The position numbers and the translations under genes are program-made. Under the pieces are notes generated by a model. That model had not been told where the DNA came from. It did no database searches and saw only the letters and a program-made list of their open reading frames with translations. This document shows, one piece after another, positions 17,824 through 26,164 of a stretch of DNA of 64,000 nt. The DNA is from Palsa-504 sp003136255 (GTDB taxonomy: Bacteria > Actinomycetota > Actinomycetes > Streptosporangiales > Streptosporangiaceae): the NCBI GenBank assembly GCA_003136255.1, contig PLDT01000289.1, positions 1 to 64,000 of the forward strand, written 5' to 3'. The stretch's first letter is position 1. Each line of letters opens with the position of its first letter.

Positions 17824-18717
17824 ATGAAGCCATACCGCACCGTGCTCACGGTTCCGGGTCATAAGCCGGCGTGGTTTGACAAGGGCGTCGCGGCCGGCGC
17901 CGACTGCCTGTGCCTCGACCTCGAGGACTCCGTGCCCGAGGCGGAGAAAGAAAACGCGCGCCAGGGCATCGCCGAAGCCATCCGGCGCATCTCAAGTTCG
18001 CATCCTAAGGTCGGCCTGTTCGTCCGGCCGAACGCGCTTGACACCGGCGCGACCGGCGACGACCTTTCGGCCGTGGTCGTGCCCGGCCTCACCGGGGTGT
18101 TCGCGCCGAAGGTGGGCAGCGCGATCGACGTGCACAAATACGATGCGCTTGTCGACTATTTCGAGCACCGCAACAAGGTGACCGGGATCGAGTACATCCT
18201 GCCGATGGAGACCATCGAGGGCATCCAGCACTGCGAGGAGATCGGCCGGGCGTCTCCTCGGGTCGGGGCGCTGATCGGGCCTACCGCGGAGCACGCCGAT
18301 ATCGCTCGTGCCGTCGGGTACGAATGGACACCGCAGGGCACCGAATCCCGCTATCACCGCAGCCGCATCCTGCTAGCGGCGCGAGCGGCAGGCGTACATC
18401 CGCTGACGGCCCTCTGGGAACGCATCCGTGACCTGGACGGGCTTGAGGCATTCTCGGTCGACAGCAGGAAGATGGGTTTCCGAGGGCAGATCGTGCTTCA
18501 CCCGACTCACGTTCCGGTAGTCAACCAGGTCTACACCCCGCCGGCGGCGGACATTGACTTCTATCGCGGTCTGCTCAAAGCCTATGCCGAAGCGGCAGCG
18601 CATGGCGAAGGGGCCGTGATGTACGGCGACATCCACATCGACAAGGCGCACGCCGACAAGGCGCGTGAATGGCTCCAACGTACGGACGCGCTAGCCGACT
18701 TGCATGGCGGTCTGTGA
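17824..18717 (+). CDS. HpcH/HpaI-CitE family CoA-ester lyase
   Basis: The 297-residue TIM-barrel protein starts KPYRTVLTVPGHKPAWFDKG and shows CLCLDLEDSVPEAEKENAR, with the Mg-binding acidic strand. It then has LFVRPNALDTG (substrate Arg), VFAPKVGS, ILPMETIEGI (metal Glu) and KMGFRGQIVLHPTHVPVVNQVYTP. CitE-like enzymes cleave beta-hydroxyacyl-CoAs such as citramalyl- or methylmalyl-CoA into acetyl- or propionyl-CoA and a keto acid. A MaoC hydratase directly follows, the usual pairing for hydration of an unsaturated diacyl-CoA followed by cleavage. ATG 17824 has GGGAGGT upstream. Confidence 0.88.
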   Translation: MKPYRTVLTVPGHKPAWFDKGVAAGADCLCLDLEDSVPEAEKENARQGIAEAIRRISSSHPKVGLFVRPNALDTGATGDDLSAVVVPGLTGVFAPKVGSAIDVHKYDALVDYFEHRNKVTGIEYILPMETIEGIQHCEEIGRASPRVGALIGPTAEHADIARAVGYEWTPQGTESRYHRSRILLAARAAGVHPLTALWERIRDLDGLEAFSVDSRKMGFRGQIVLHPTHVPVVNQVYTPPAADIDFYRGLLKAYAEAAAHGEGAVMYGDIHIDKAHADKAREWLQRTDALADLHGGL

Positions 18718-18744
18718 AAGCGGAGCTGTGAGAGGAGAGCTGCT

Positions 18745-19221
18745 ATGCGCGGACTTTATTTCGAGGAAATGGAGGATGGTGCGCAGTTCACGCACCCCTT
18801 CACCAGGACGGTCACCGAGATGGACAACGTGCTGTTCACGTCGTTGACGATGAACGTGGCGCCGATCCACCTGGACGAGGAGTACGCCAAGGCCAATCTC
18901 CCGCAGGGGCGACGCCTGGTGAACAGCCTTTTCACCGCGGCCCTCATCGGCGGGATGATCGTGCCAGACCTCACATTCCGCACGACCATCGGAAACCTGG
19001 GGTACGAGAAGATGACCTTCCCGAATCCGGTGTTCCATGGGGATACGCTGCGCGCGGAGTCGACCATCCTACGCAAGCGTGAGTCGAAGACCCGTCCGGA
19101 GGCAGGCATCGTCTGGTTCGAGCACCGCGGTTACAACCAGAACGACCAGCTTGTCCATCTGTGCCACCGCACCGGAATGATCATGAAGAAGCCGGCCGAC
19201 GCGCCCGCGGTCACCCCTTGA
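18745..19221 (+). CDS. MaoC-like hot-dog hydratase
   Basis: The 158-residue protein is a single hot-dog domain: FTHPFTRTVTEMDNVLFTSLTMNVAPIHLDEEYAK and later FPNPVFHGDTLRAESTI. Classical R-hydratases carry GDxNPxH with Asp and His as a catalytic dyad. Here the stretch reads MNVAPIH, so the Asp position is Asn while the His stays. This pattern appears in the mesaconyl/methylmalyl-CoA-type hydratases that sit beside CitE genes, as here. Likely role: reversible hydration of a branched unsaturated acyl-CoA feeding the lyase at 17824. ATG 18745 follows GAGAGGAGAG. Confidence 0.85.
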   Translation: MRGLYFEEMEDGAQFTHPFTRTVTEMDNVLFTSLTMNVAPIHLDEEYAKANLPQGRRLVNSLFTAALIGGMIVPDLTFRTTIGNLGYEKMTFPNPVFHGDTLRAESTILRKRESKTRPEAGIVWFEHRGYNQNDQLVHLCHRTGMIMKKPADAPAVTP

Positions 19222-19267
19222 TCAGCTTATCCAGCGCCGCCGGGCCGCATGCCGATCCACGGCCCGG

Positions 19268-20050
19268 TCATTCTCCTCGCCATTGGGGTGAGCGCTTCTC
19301 GGCGAAGGCCGATGCTCCCTCCCGTGCGTCAGCGCTCGAGCGCACCGGCTCTGAGTAAGCCGATTGGCGACCGAAAAACTCACCGGCGGGCCAATCGAGC
19401 CCGCGACTCAGAATCTGCTTGGTCGCCCTGACGGCCAGCGGCCCGTTGGCCGCGATTTTCTTCGCCAGTGCCACCGCCTCGTCGCGCGCTGCGCCGTCGT
19501 CGACCAGCCGATTCACCAATCCGATCTCGGCGGCCCGCGTTGCGGTCAGATTGTCGCCGGTGAGGGCGAACTCCATGGCCCATTGGAACCCGATGCGCTG
19601 CGGAAGGCGCATCAGGCCGCCGCCCGCGGCGACGAGGCCGCGCTTGACCTCGGGCAGCGCGAACACCGCGGACCGCCCGGCCACGACCAGGTCGCAGGCC
19701 AGGACCACTTCGAAACCGCCCGCCACTGCGAATCCCTCCACCGCCGCGATCAGCGGCTTATCGCTGCCTCGCTGGGCGAGCCCGGCGAAGCCCCGGTCAG
19801 CCACGACCGGCCGCTCCCCGGCCAGGAAGGCCTTGAGGTCCATGCCCGAGCAGAACGCCGGGCCGTTCCCGGCGAGCACGCCCGCCACTAGGTCGGATCG
19901 GCGGTCGAGCTCGTCGAGCGCCGCTCCGATCGCGTTCGCCATCGCCTCGTTGATCGCGTTGCGCACGCCCGGCCGGTTGAGCGTGATCGTCATGACGCCG
20001 TCGGCGACGCCGACGAGCACGATGTCCTTGGCCGGCCCCGGGCTCGTCAT
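19268..20050 (-). CDS. enoyl-CoA hydratase
   Basis: A 260-residue crotonase with ITLNRPGVRNAIN, the oxyanion segment FCSGMDLKAFLAGE and AAVEGFAVAGGFEVVLACDLVVAG. Next comes FALPEVKRGLVAAGGGLMRLPQRIG, where the Glu of LPEVKRGL matches a usual catalytic position. It would hydrate a trans-2-enoyl-CoA to the 3-hydroxyacyl-CoA. Its start overlaps the stop of the HSD10-like SDR by four bases (ATGA), and a thiolase precedes that, so hydratase, dehydrogenase and thiolase of one beta-oxidation turn share an operon. Confidence 0.88.
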   Translation of the reverse strand: MTSPGPAKDIVLVGVADGVMTITLNRPGVRNAINEAMANAIGAALDELDRRSDLVAGVLAGNGPAFCSGMDLKAFLAGERPVVADRGFAGLAQRGSDKPLIAAVEGFAVAGGFEVVLACDLVVAGRSAVFALPEVKRGLVAAGGGLMRLPQRIGFQWAMEFALTGDNLTATRAAEIGLVNRLVDDGAARDEAVALAKKIAANGPLAVRATKQILSRGLDWPAGEFFGRQSAYSEPVRSSADAREGASAFAEKRSPQWRGE

Positions 20051-20811
20051 CGTGGCGCCATCCGGATCGCGCCGTCCAGCCGGATCGTCTCGCCGTTGAG
20101 ATACGGGTTGCCGATGATAGCCAGCGCCAGGTCGGCGAACTCTTCCGGCCGGCCCAGGCGCCGGGGATGGGGCACCGAAGCCTCCAGCGCCTCCTTGACG
20201 TCGGGGCGGATGCGATCCAGGATCGGGGTGTCCATCACGCCAGGAGCGATCGTCGCGACCCGGATCAACTTACTAGCCAGATCGCGCGCGGCGACGAGCG
20301 TCATGCCGACTATGCCGGCCTTCGACGAGGCGTAAGGGATCTGCCCGATCTGTCCCTCCCAGGCAGCCACCGACGCCGTGAGCACGCATACGCCCCGTTC
20401 GGACTCGATCGGCTCGGCGCGCGCCATCCGGACCGCGGCGAGCCGCAGCACGTTGAAGCTGCCGATCAGGTTCAGCTTGATGATTTCCTCGTAGGCCTCA
20501 AGCGACCCTGGCTCGCCGTCCTTCTCGATCACCCGGACGCGAGCGCCGCGACCTGCGCAGTGCACCACCGCTCGCAGCGGCCCGAGTCCATTGGCCAGGT
20601 CCAGCGCCTCGTTCATCTGCCCGGTGGACGTCACGTCGGCGGCAGCGAACCTGGCCCGTGGACCAAGCTTGTCCGCGACCTCCTGGCCGCTGGACGTCGG
20701 CAGGTCGACGATGGTGACAAACGCGCCCCGGCTCACCAGCGCCTCGGCGGTGGCGCGCCCGAGACCTGAGGCGCCGCCGGTCACTAGCGTCGAGCGTTCG
20801 GCCAGATCCAC
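20047..20811 (-). CDS. SDR 3-hydroxyacyl-CoA dehydrogenase (HSD10-like)
   Basis: The 254-residue protein reads DLAERSTLVTGGASGLGRATAEALVSRGAFVTIVDLP with a TGxxxGxG cofactor loop and the acidic Asp of NAD use. The active site has Ser in LTASVAAW and YASSK. The AADVTS and VHCAGRG segments resemble type-2 (HSD17B10) 3-hydroxyacyl-CoA dehydrogenases. It would oxidise the hydratase product to a 3-ketoacyl-CoA. GTG 20811 is set by AAGGAG seven bases upstream; the frame is open further but that part is not family-like. Confidence 0.87.
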   Translation of the reverse strand: MDLAERSTLVTGGASGLGRATAEALVSRGAFVTIVDLPTSSGQEVADKLGPRARFAAADVTSTGQMNEALDLANGLGPLRAVVHCAGRGARVRVIEKDGEPGSLEAYEEIIKLNLIGSFNVLRLAAVRMARAEPIESERGVCVLTASVAAWEGQIGQIPYASSKAGIVGMTLVAARDLASKLIRVATIAPGVMDTPILDRIRPDVKEALEASVPHPRRLGRPEEFADLALAIIGNPYLNGETIRLDGAIRMAPR

Positions 20812-20890
20812 TATCGCGCTCCTTGCCGGGTCGTGCCCCCGCAGCCGGGTTCGGCTACGGCACAATTTCTGCTTATGATTATACTGTCAA

Positions 20891-22072
20891 TCAACCGAGC
20901 CGTTCGACGATCATGGCGTTGGCCATTCCGCCCGCCTCGCACATCGTCTGCAGGCCGAACCGTCCGCCGGTGGCGTCCAGCTGGCCGAGCATCGTCGTCA
21001 GCAGTCGGACGCCGGACGCCCCGAGCGGGTGTCCGAGGGCGATCGCGCCACCGCGCGGATTGACGGCCGCCGGATCGGCATCGAACTCGCGCAGCCAGGC
21101 CAGCGGTACGGACGCGAAGGCCTCGTTCACCTCGATGGCATCGATATCGCCAATGGTCATCCTGGCGCGGTCAAGCACTCGCCGCGTGGCTGGGATCGGG
21201 CCGGTAAGCATCAGCAGCGGGTCGTCCCCGCAGACTGCCGACGCGACCACGCAGGCCCGCGCGTGCAGGCCGAGCTGATCCGCGCGTTCCTCGCTCATCA
21301 GGAGTAGTGCGGCGGCGCCGTCGGTGATCTGCGAGGAATTGCCGGCGGTCACCTTCCAGGCCAGGTGCGGGAAGCGCTCACGCATCTCCCCGGTGCCGAA
21401 CACAGGCTTCAGGCCACCCAGCCGTTCGGCCGTGGTGTCCGGACGGATGGTCTCATCGCGGCTGACCACCGTGCCGTCCGGCCGCAGCACGGGCACGATC
21501 TCCGCGTCGAACTCGCCCTCGCCGCTTGCCCGCGCCGCGCGCGCATGGGACTGCGCGCTGTAGGCGTCCAGCTCTTCCCGGGACAACCCGAACTTGTCGG
21601 CGACCAGCTCCGCGGACACGCCCTGCGGCACGAGGTCCCCGTACCTCGCGTGCACGCCGGCCCCGAACGGGTCGGCGCCCATCCGCGCCGAACCCATCGG
21701 CACCCGGCTCATCGATTCCACGCCCGCCGCGATGACGATGTCGTAGGCTCCGGCCACGATGCCCTGCACGGCGAAGTCCACCGCCTGCTGTCCGGACCCG
21801 CACTTGCGCTCGATGGTCACCGACGGCACGTGGTCGGGAAAGCCCGCGGCCAGCCAGGCCATCCGGCCTGGCGTCGCCGACTGCTCGCCCGCCTGCCCGA
21901 CGCAGCCCACCAGCACGTCGTCCACCCGGCCCGGATCAAGCTGGCTGCGCGTCACGAGCGCCGTCAGCACCTGGGCGAGCAGGTCGACCGGGTGCACGCT
22001 GGACAGGGCCCCGCCTGGCCTGGCCCGGCCCATGGGCGACCGCACCGCGTCTACTATTACCGCTTGGCTCAT
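20891..22072 (-). CDS. thiolase (acetyl-CoA acyltransferase)
   Basis: The protein has all thiolase landmarks: nucleophile Cys91 in ERKCGSGQQA, AGVESMSRVPMG, NEAFA, GHPLGASGVR with the catalytic His, and the second Cys in MCEAGGMANAMIVERL. It cleaves a 3-ketoacyl-CoA with CoA to release acetyl- or propionyl-CoA. Sequence style is close to the actinobacterial steroid/terpenoid thiolases rather than biosynthetic acetoacetyl-CoA thiolase, a judgement by eye. The frame runs to 22093, but MSQAVIVDAVRSP at 22072, with AGGGAG just upstream, is the family start. The TATCATTATCAT element covers the extra codons. Confidence 0.92.
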   Translation of the reverse strand: MSQAVIVDAVRSPMGRARPGGALSSVHPVDLLAQVLTALVTRSQLDPGRVDDVLVGCVGQAGEQSATPGRMAWLAAGFPDHVPSVTIERKCGSGQQAVDFAVQGIVAGAYDIVIAAGVESMSRVPMGSARMGADPFGAGVHARYGDLVPQGVSAELVADKFGLSREELDAYSAQSHARAARASGEGEFDAEIVPVLRPDGTVVSRDETIRPDTTAERLGGLKPVFGTGEMRERFPHLAWKVTAGNSSQITDGAAALLLMSEERADQLGLHARACVVASAVCGDDPLLMLTGPIPATRRVLDRARMTIGDIDAIEVNEAFASVPLAWLREFDADPAAVNPRGGAIALGHPLGASGVRLLTTMLGQLDATGGRFGLQTMCEAGGMANAMIVERLG

Positions 22073-22081
22073 ATGGCTCCC

Positions 22082-22093
22082 TATCATTATCAT
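22082..22093 (+). promoter_or_regulatory. operator-like element TATCATTATCAT, copy 2
   Basis: The same twelve bases as 13830-13841, here just upstream of the thiolase start and in the divergent region before the acyl-CoA dehydrogenase at 22250. A second AT-rich run (agtattaatataataaatt, 22211-22229) lies close to that divergent gene and is a likely -10 region. Confidence 0.45.
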
Positions 22094-22249
22094 GTTTATG
22101 GTAACCCTCTCGCGCCGCCAACGGAAGCCGGGTGGCCCCGGCGAAGCAGACTGCCAGCACGGGCGGAAGGCCGCGACCGCGGTTGCAGCTTGACGAAAGG
22201 CAAGATCCTTAGTATTAATATAATAAATTCAGGAGAGGCCGGTGGCTCT

Positions 22250-23416
22250 GTGACTGCCGAAACCGACGACGACCACGCCACGCAGCTGGCGGCCGTCGCG
22301 GCGGACATAGCCCGCCGCCGGTACGGTCCGCTGGCGGCGGGCTGGGACGCCGACCGGCAGGCGTTCCCGCTGGAGGAGCGGCGCTATCTCGGCGCGCAAG
22401 GGCTACTCGGGATCTGCCTGCCCGAGCATCTCGGAGGCGCCGGCGCCCCCCTGATCGATGCTCTGATCGTCATCGAGGAGCTGGCGAAGGAATGCCGGCC
22501 AGCCGCCTTCCAGGTGTTCGAGGCCAACACCGGCCCGGCCCGGGTGCTGTCGCTGATCGCCTCCGAGGAACTGCAGCAGCGCTTCCTCCCGCGCGTCATC
22601 TCCGGGGACATTTCCATCGGGCTGGCGATCTCTGAGCCAGACGCGGGCTCGGCGGCGACCGACCTGACCACGCGGGCGAAGTACGCCGACGGCAATTACA
22701 CCGTCAACGGCGGAAAGCGGTGGACCACCAACGGCAGCGAGGCCGACGCCTACCTGGTCTATGCGCGGCTGAACGACGAGCCCGGCGCCAAGGGCATCGG
22801 GGCCCTGATCGTGGAAGCCGACCGCCCGGGCGTCAGCTTCGGCGCGCGCGAGCGGCTCATGGGTTTCCGTGGCATCCCGTCCGCCGATGTCAGGTTCGAC
22901 GACGTCGTGGTTCCGGCTGAGAACCTCGTCGTCGGAGCGGGGGCCGGGTTCGCGACCCTGTTCAAGGCGTTCTCCCTCGAGCGGCTCGGCAATTCCACCA
23001 TGAGCCTGGCCATCGGCCAGGCCGCGCTGGACCGGACGATCTCTTATGTCCAGGAGCGCACTCAGTTCGGCAAGCAGCTCATCGAGTTCCAGAGCGTGCA
23101 GATGACCCTGGCGGACATGGTCATGCAGGTGGAAGCGGCCCGGCTGCTGGTGTACCGGGCCGCCAGGACGGCGGGCACCGGGCTGCCCGACCCGCTCGAG
23201 GTCTCGCTGGCCAAGTGCACCGCCAACGAGATGGCCAAGCGAGTCTCGGACCTGGCCATGCAGCTCCATGGTGGCAACGGATACACCGAGGAGTACGGGA
23301 TCGAGCGGCTGCACCGGGACGCGCACGGCTGGGCGCTGGCCGGCGGAACGCCGTCGATGCAGCGCATCCGCATCGTCTCGGAGCTCCTTGGCCGCCGGTT
23401 CGACCAGCGCAAGTAG
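22250..23416 (+). CDS. acyl-CoA dehydrogenase (second IVD-type)
   Basis: A 388-residue flavoenzyme: LGICLPEHLGGAGAPL, LAISEPDAGSAATDLTT, RWTTNGSEADAYLV, RTQFGKQLIEFQSVQM and LHGGNGYTEEYGIERLHRDA. The usual IYEGTxEI base is replaced by LAGGTPSMQ, lacking Glu. FSLERLGNSTMSL offers a Glu at the isovaleryl-CoA dehydrogenase position. GTG 22250 follows AGGAGAGG. It is divergent from the thiolase operon and is followed 20 bases later by a CoA-transferase gene, so ligase-independent CoA loading and desaturation may be coupled here. Confidence 0.87.
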   Translation: MTAETDDDHATQLAAVAADIARRRYGPLAAGWDADRQAFPLEERRYLGAQGLLGICLPEHLGGAGAPLIDALIVIEELAKECRPAAFQVFEANTGPARVLSLIASEELQQRFLPRVISGDISIGLAISEPDAGSAATDLTTRAKYADGNYTVNGGKRWTTNGSEADAYLVYARLNDEPGAKGIGALIVEADRPGVSFGARERLMGFRGIPSADVRFDDVVVPAENLVVGAGAGFATLFKAFSLERLGNSTMSLAIGQAALDRTISYVQERTQFGKQLIEFQSVQMTLADMVMQVEAARLLVYRAARTAGTGLPDPLEVSLAKCTANEMAKRVSDLAMQLHGGNGYTEEYGIERLHRDAHGWALAGGTPSMQRIRIVSELLGRRFDQRK

Positions 23417-23436
23417 GAGGCACGGGTGAACACGGC

Positions 23437-24595
23437 ATGGTGAACGCGGCGGCGAGCGGTCCGCTGGCCGGGCTTTCGGTTCTCGAGCTCGGCACGATGT
23501 ACGCGGCGCCGACNNGCGGGCGACTACGCGCGGAACTGGACGCCGCAGAAGGACGGCTTGTCGCTAGGGTTTTCCCGGCTCAACGCGGGCAAGCGGTCCG
23601 TCGGGATCGACCTGCGCGAGCCGGACGGGCGGGATCTTGTCCGGCGCCTGGCGGCCACGGTCGACGTCGTCCTGGAGTCGTTCCGGCCGGGCCGGCTCGA
23701 GAAGTGGGGCCTCGGCTATGACGTGCTCGCCGTGGACAACCCGGGCCTGATCCTGACCAGGGTCTCCGGCTGGGGCCAGACCGGCCCGTACCGGGAACGG
23801 CCGGGTTTCGGCACCGTCGCGGAGACCGCCAGCGGGTTCGCCTTCGTCAACGGATGGCCAGATAAGCCCCCGACGTCGCCGCCCTTCGGGTTCGCTGACT
23901 CCATCGCCGGCATCGCCGCGGCGATGGGCACCGCGATGGCGCTCTACCAGCGCGAGCGGACCGGGCGTGGTGAGGTCATCGACGTGGCCCTGTACGAGCC
24001 GCTGATGTTCATCGTGGGCGACATGATCCTCAAGTACACCGGCCTGGGGGAGGTGCAGGGCCGGGTCGGCAACGGCACCGGGTCGGCGTCGCCGCGCGGC
24101 ATCTACCAGGCCGCCGACGGTGCCTGGCTGTCGATCGCCGCGTCCAACGAGGTCATCGCCAGGCGGCTGTTCCAGGCGATGGGCCAGCCCGAGCTCAGCG
24201 ACGACCCGAGGTTCGCCACGAACCCGGCGCGGATGGCCAACAACGACGCCATTCAGCACCTGGTCAGCAGCTGGGTGGCGGCCCGGCCCCGGGCCGAGGT
24301 CCTGAAGATCCTAGATGAGTTCGAGGTCGTTTCCGCGGCGGTGAACGACGCGCGCGACATCGTGGCCGACCCGCACTTCCGCGACCGCACGCTGGTCGAG
24401 CTCACCGGCAGCGACGTGCTGGGCTCGGTGCTGATGCCCGGGCCCGTGCTTCACCTGGCCTCGTCCGCGGGGCCGAGCTACGACGGCGTGCCGGAAATCG
24501 GCGAGCACACCAGGACCGTGCTTACGGAGATGCTCCAGCTGACCCCGGCCGAACTGGACGGCCTATCCGGACGGGGCATCATCGGGCCGTCATGA
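23437..24595 (+). CDS. family III CoA-transferase (CaiB/BaiF), broken by an assembly gap
   Basis: The N-terminus MVNAAASGPLAGLSVLELGTMYAAP is the family's first strand and nucleotide loop. At the gap 23514-23515 the frame changes and DYARNWTPQKDG...LNAGKRSVGIDLREPDGRDLVRRLAATVDVVLESFRPGRLEKWGLGYD follows. The catalytic Asp is in RGEVIDVALYEPL. These enzymes move CoA between acids without ATP. The missing piece between the halves should be around 25-40 residues by family comparison. It sits directly behind the acyl-CoA dehydrogenase. Confidence 0.87.
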
Positions 24596-25322
24596 CCAGC
24601 GTCGACGGCTGGTCAACGCCAGACCTGGGTTCGCCGGCCGACGCCGCGCAACATCGCGTACTGGCGCGCCCGGGCGGCGGACGGCGCGGCTGGGTCGATG
24701 CCGTACGCGGCCGGGTCCGCAACCGCATCGTGCCCGGCTTCGAACCGCACGGCTACGGCGCCGAGACGGCCGGCAACTACCGTTCGGCTCTGTTCGTCGA
24801 GCGGGTCTTGGCCGACGGCCACGCCGACGTGGTGGGCATGGCCCGGGCGTACATCGCCGAGCCGGCCATCCTGACAAAGGCGCGGGCCGGCGGGTGCTCG
24901 TCGTGGCCCAGGACGACCACCTGCCGCCGCTCAGCGTGGCCGACCATCTCAGCGCGCGCGGCCACGACGTCACGCTGATCTACGCGACCGCTGGACCCGC
25001 CCCGCTGCTGGACCGGTACATGGTCGGCGGCATCCTGGCCCGGCTGTTCAAGCGGGGCGTGACCTTCCGCTTCCTCGAGCAGGTCGTCGCGGTCAGGCCC
25101 GGCGCGGTGCGGGTGGCCAACGTCTACTCGCGGCGGACGGAGGAGCTCACCGGCTTCGACTCGGTCGTGCTCGCCTGCGGCGGTGAGGCCGACGCCCGGC
25201 TCTATCAGGAACTGGCCGGGCAACGGCCCGATGTACACCTGCTCGGCGACGCGTTCGCCCCCCGGCGGCTGGTCGCCGCGACCCGGCAGGCGTACGCCCT
25301 GGCCAAACCCTTGCAGCAATAA
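24592..25322 (+). pseudogene. remnant of an old-yellow-enzyme/2,4-dienoyl-CoA reductase-type flavoprotein
   Basis: Two pieces of a protein that is normally near 650 residues are left. The first (24592-24890) ends with the tail of the FMN barrel: ERVLADGHADVVGMARAYIAEPAILTKARAGG. The frame then shifts, and 24894-25322 gives the C-terminal dinucleotide-binding part: VLVVAQDDHLPPLSVADHLSARGHDVTLIYATAG...GFDSVVLACGGEADARLYQELAG...VHLLGDAFAPRRLVAATRQAYALA. The Cys-rich iron-sulfur segment and the first FAD Rossmann strand between them are absent, as is most of the barrel. The reductase is very likely dead, unless the assembly lost sequence here without marking it. Confidence 0.7.
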
Positions 25323-25492
25323 GAGCAGTGGTGGGGGCGGGGACGCCGGAGAGCGGCCAGCAGCAGCCCAACGGACCCGAACGGCGACTATGAGTGACTA
25401 CCGCGGCGTGGAGTCATGCCGACTTTGTTACCTATGATATGGAACATCTCGCCCTCGTATGGCTGAACCGGGGCACAACCATAGGAGTGGAC

Positions 25493-26155
25493 GTGGCGCA
25501 GCGCACCGAGAAGGTTGCCGAATCGGTTGCACGTCAAATCTTGCAGGACATCCGGCGCAACCGGCTGGGGCCCGGTTCGATGCTGCCGCCCGAGAGCACC
25601 ATGGTGGAGCGCTTCGGGGCGGGCCGCGGTTCGGTGCGTGAGGCACTGCGCATCCTCGAGGTCAACGGACTAGTCACGCTGAAGCCGGGCCCCCGCGGCG
25701 GCCCGGTCGTCGCGCCACACGACCCAGGCAACTTCGGCCAGATGATGACCTTGCACCTGCAGCCGCTTGGCGCCACCTACCGGCAGCTACTGGAAGCGCG
25801 GCTGGAGTACGAAGTCGTGCTGGCCCGCAAGGCGGCCGAGCAGCCAGGGGAAGAGGCCGGCCGACTCGTCCGTGAGTCGCTGGCACCGAGCCAGGACGGG
25901 AATGACGAGCAGCGGTACGTGTCGGCGACCAGCGGGTTCCATAGCGCCGTCGGCAAGGCATCAGGCAACCCGGTTCTCGCTCTCGCCGCTGACTCCATCT
26001 ATGCCATCTGGTCCGTCCGCGTCACCGAGGTGCTGTATCCCGCGGACGAACGGGCGCAGGTCATTACGCACCACGAAGCGATCGCGCGCGCCATCGAGCG
26101 GCAGGACCCCAAGCGGGCCCAGGNNAGAATGGACGACGTCGTCGACTGGAAGTAG
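25493..26155 (+). CDS. GntR/FadR-family regulator, paralogue of the first (gap near 3' end)
   Basis: Winged helix VARQILQDIRRNRLGPGSMLPPESTMVERFGAGRGSVREALRILEVNGLVTLKPGPRGGPVV, then an FCD-type helical domain with LLEARLEYEVVLARKAAEQ, SGFHSAVGKASGNPVL and VITHHEAIARAIERQDPKRAQ. It resembles the 13042 regulator across both domains, so they arose by duplication and may divide control of the island. GTG 25493 has AGGAG five bases before it; the frame extends upstream to 25394. The gap at 26124-26125 lies in the last helix; the same frame ends at 26155, but the terminus is uncertain. Confidence 0.82.
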   Translation: MAQRTEKVAESVARQILQDIRRNRLGPGSMLPPESTMVERFGAGRGSVREALRILEVNGLVTLKPGPRGGPVVAPHDPGNFGQMMTLHLQPLGATYRQLLEARLEYEVVLARKAAEQPGEEAGRLVRESLAPSQDGNDEQRYVSATSGFHSAVGKASGNPVLALAADSIYAIWSVRVTEVLYPADERAQVITHHEAIARAIERQDPKRAQXRMDDVVDWK

Positions 26156-26164
26156 TCGCAGCCA

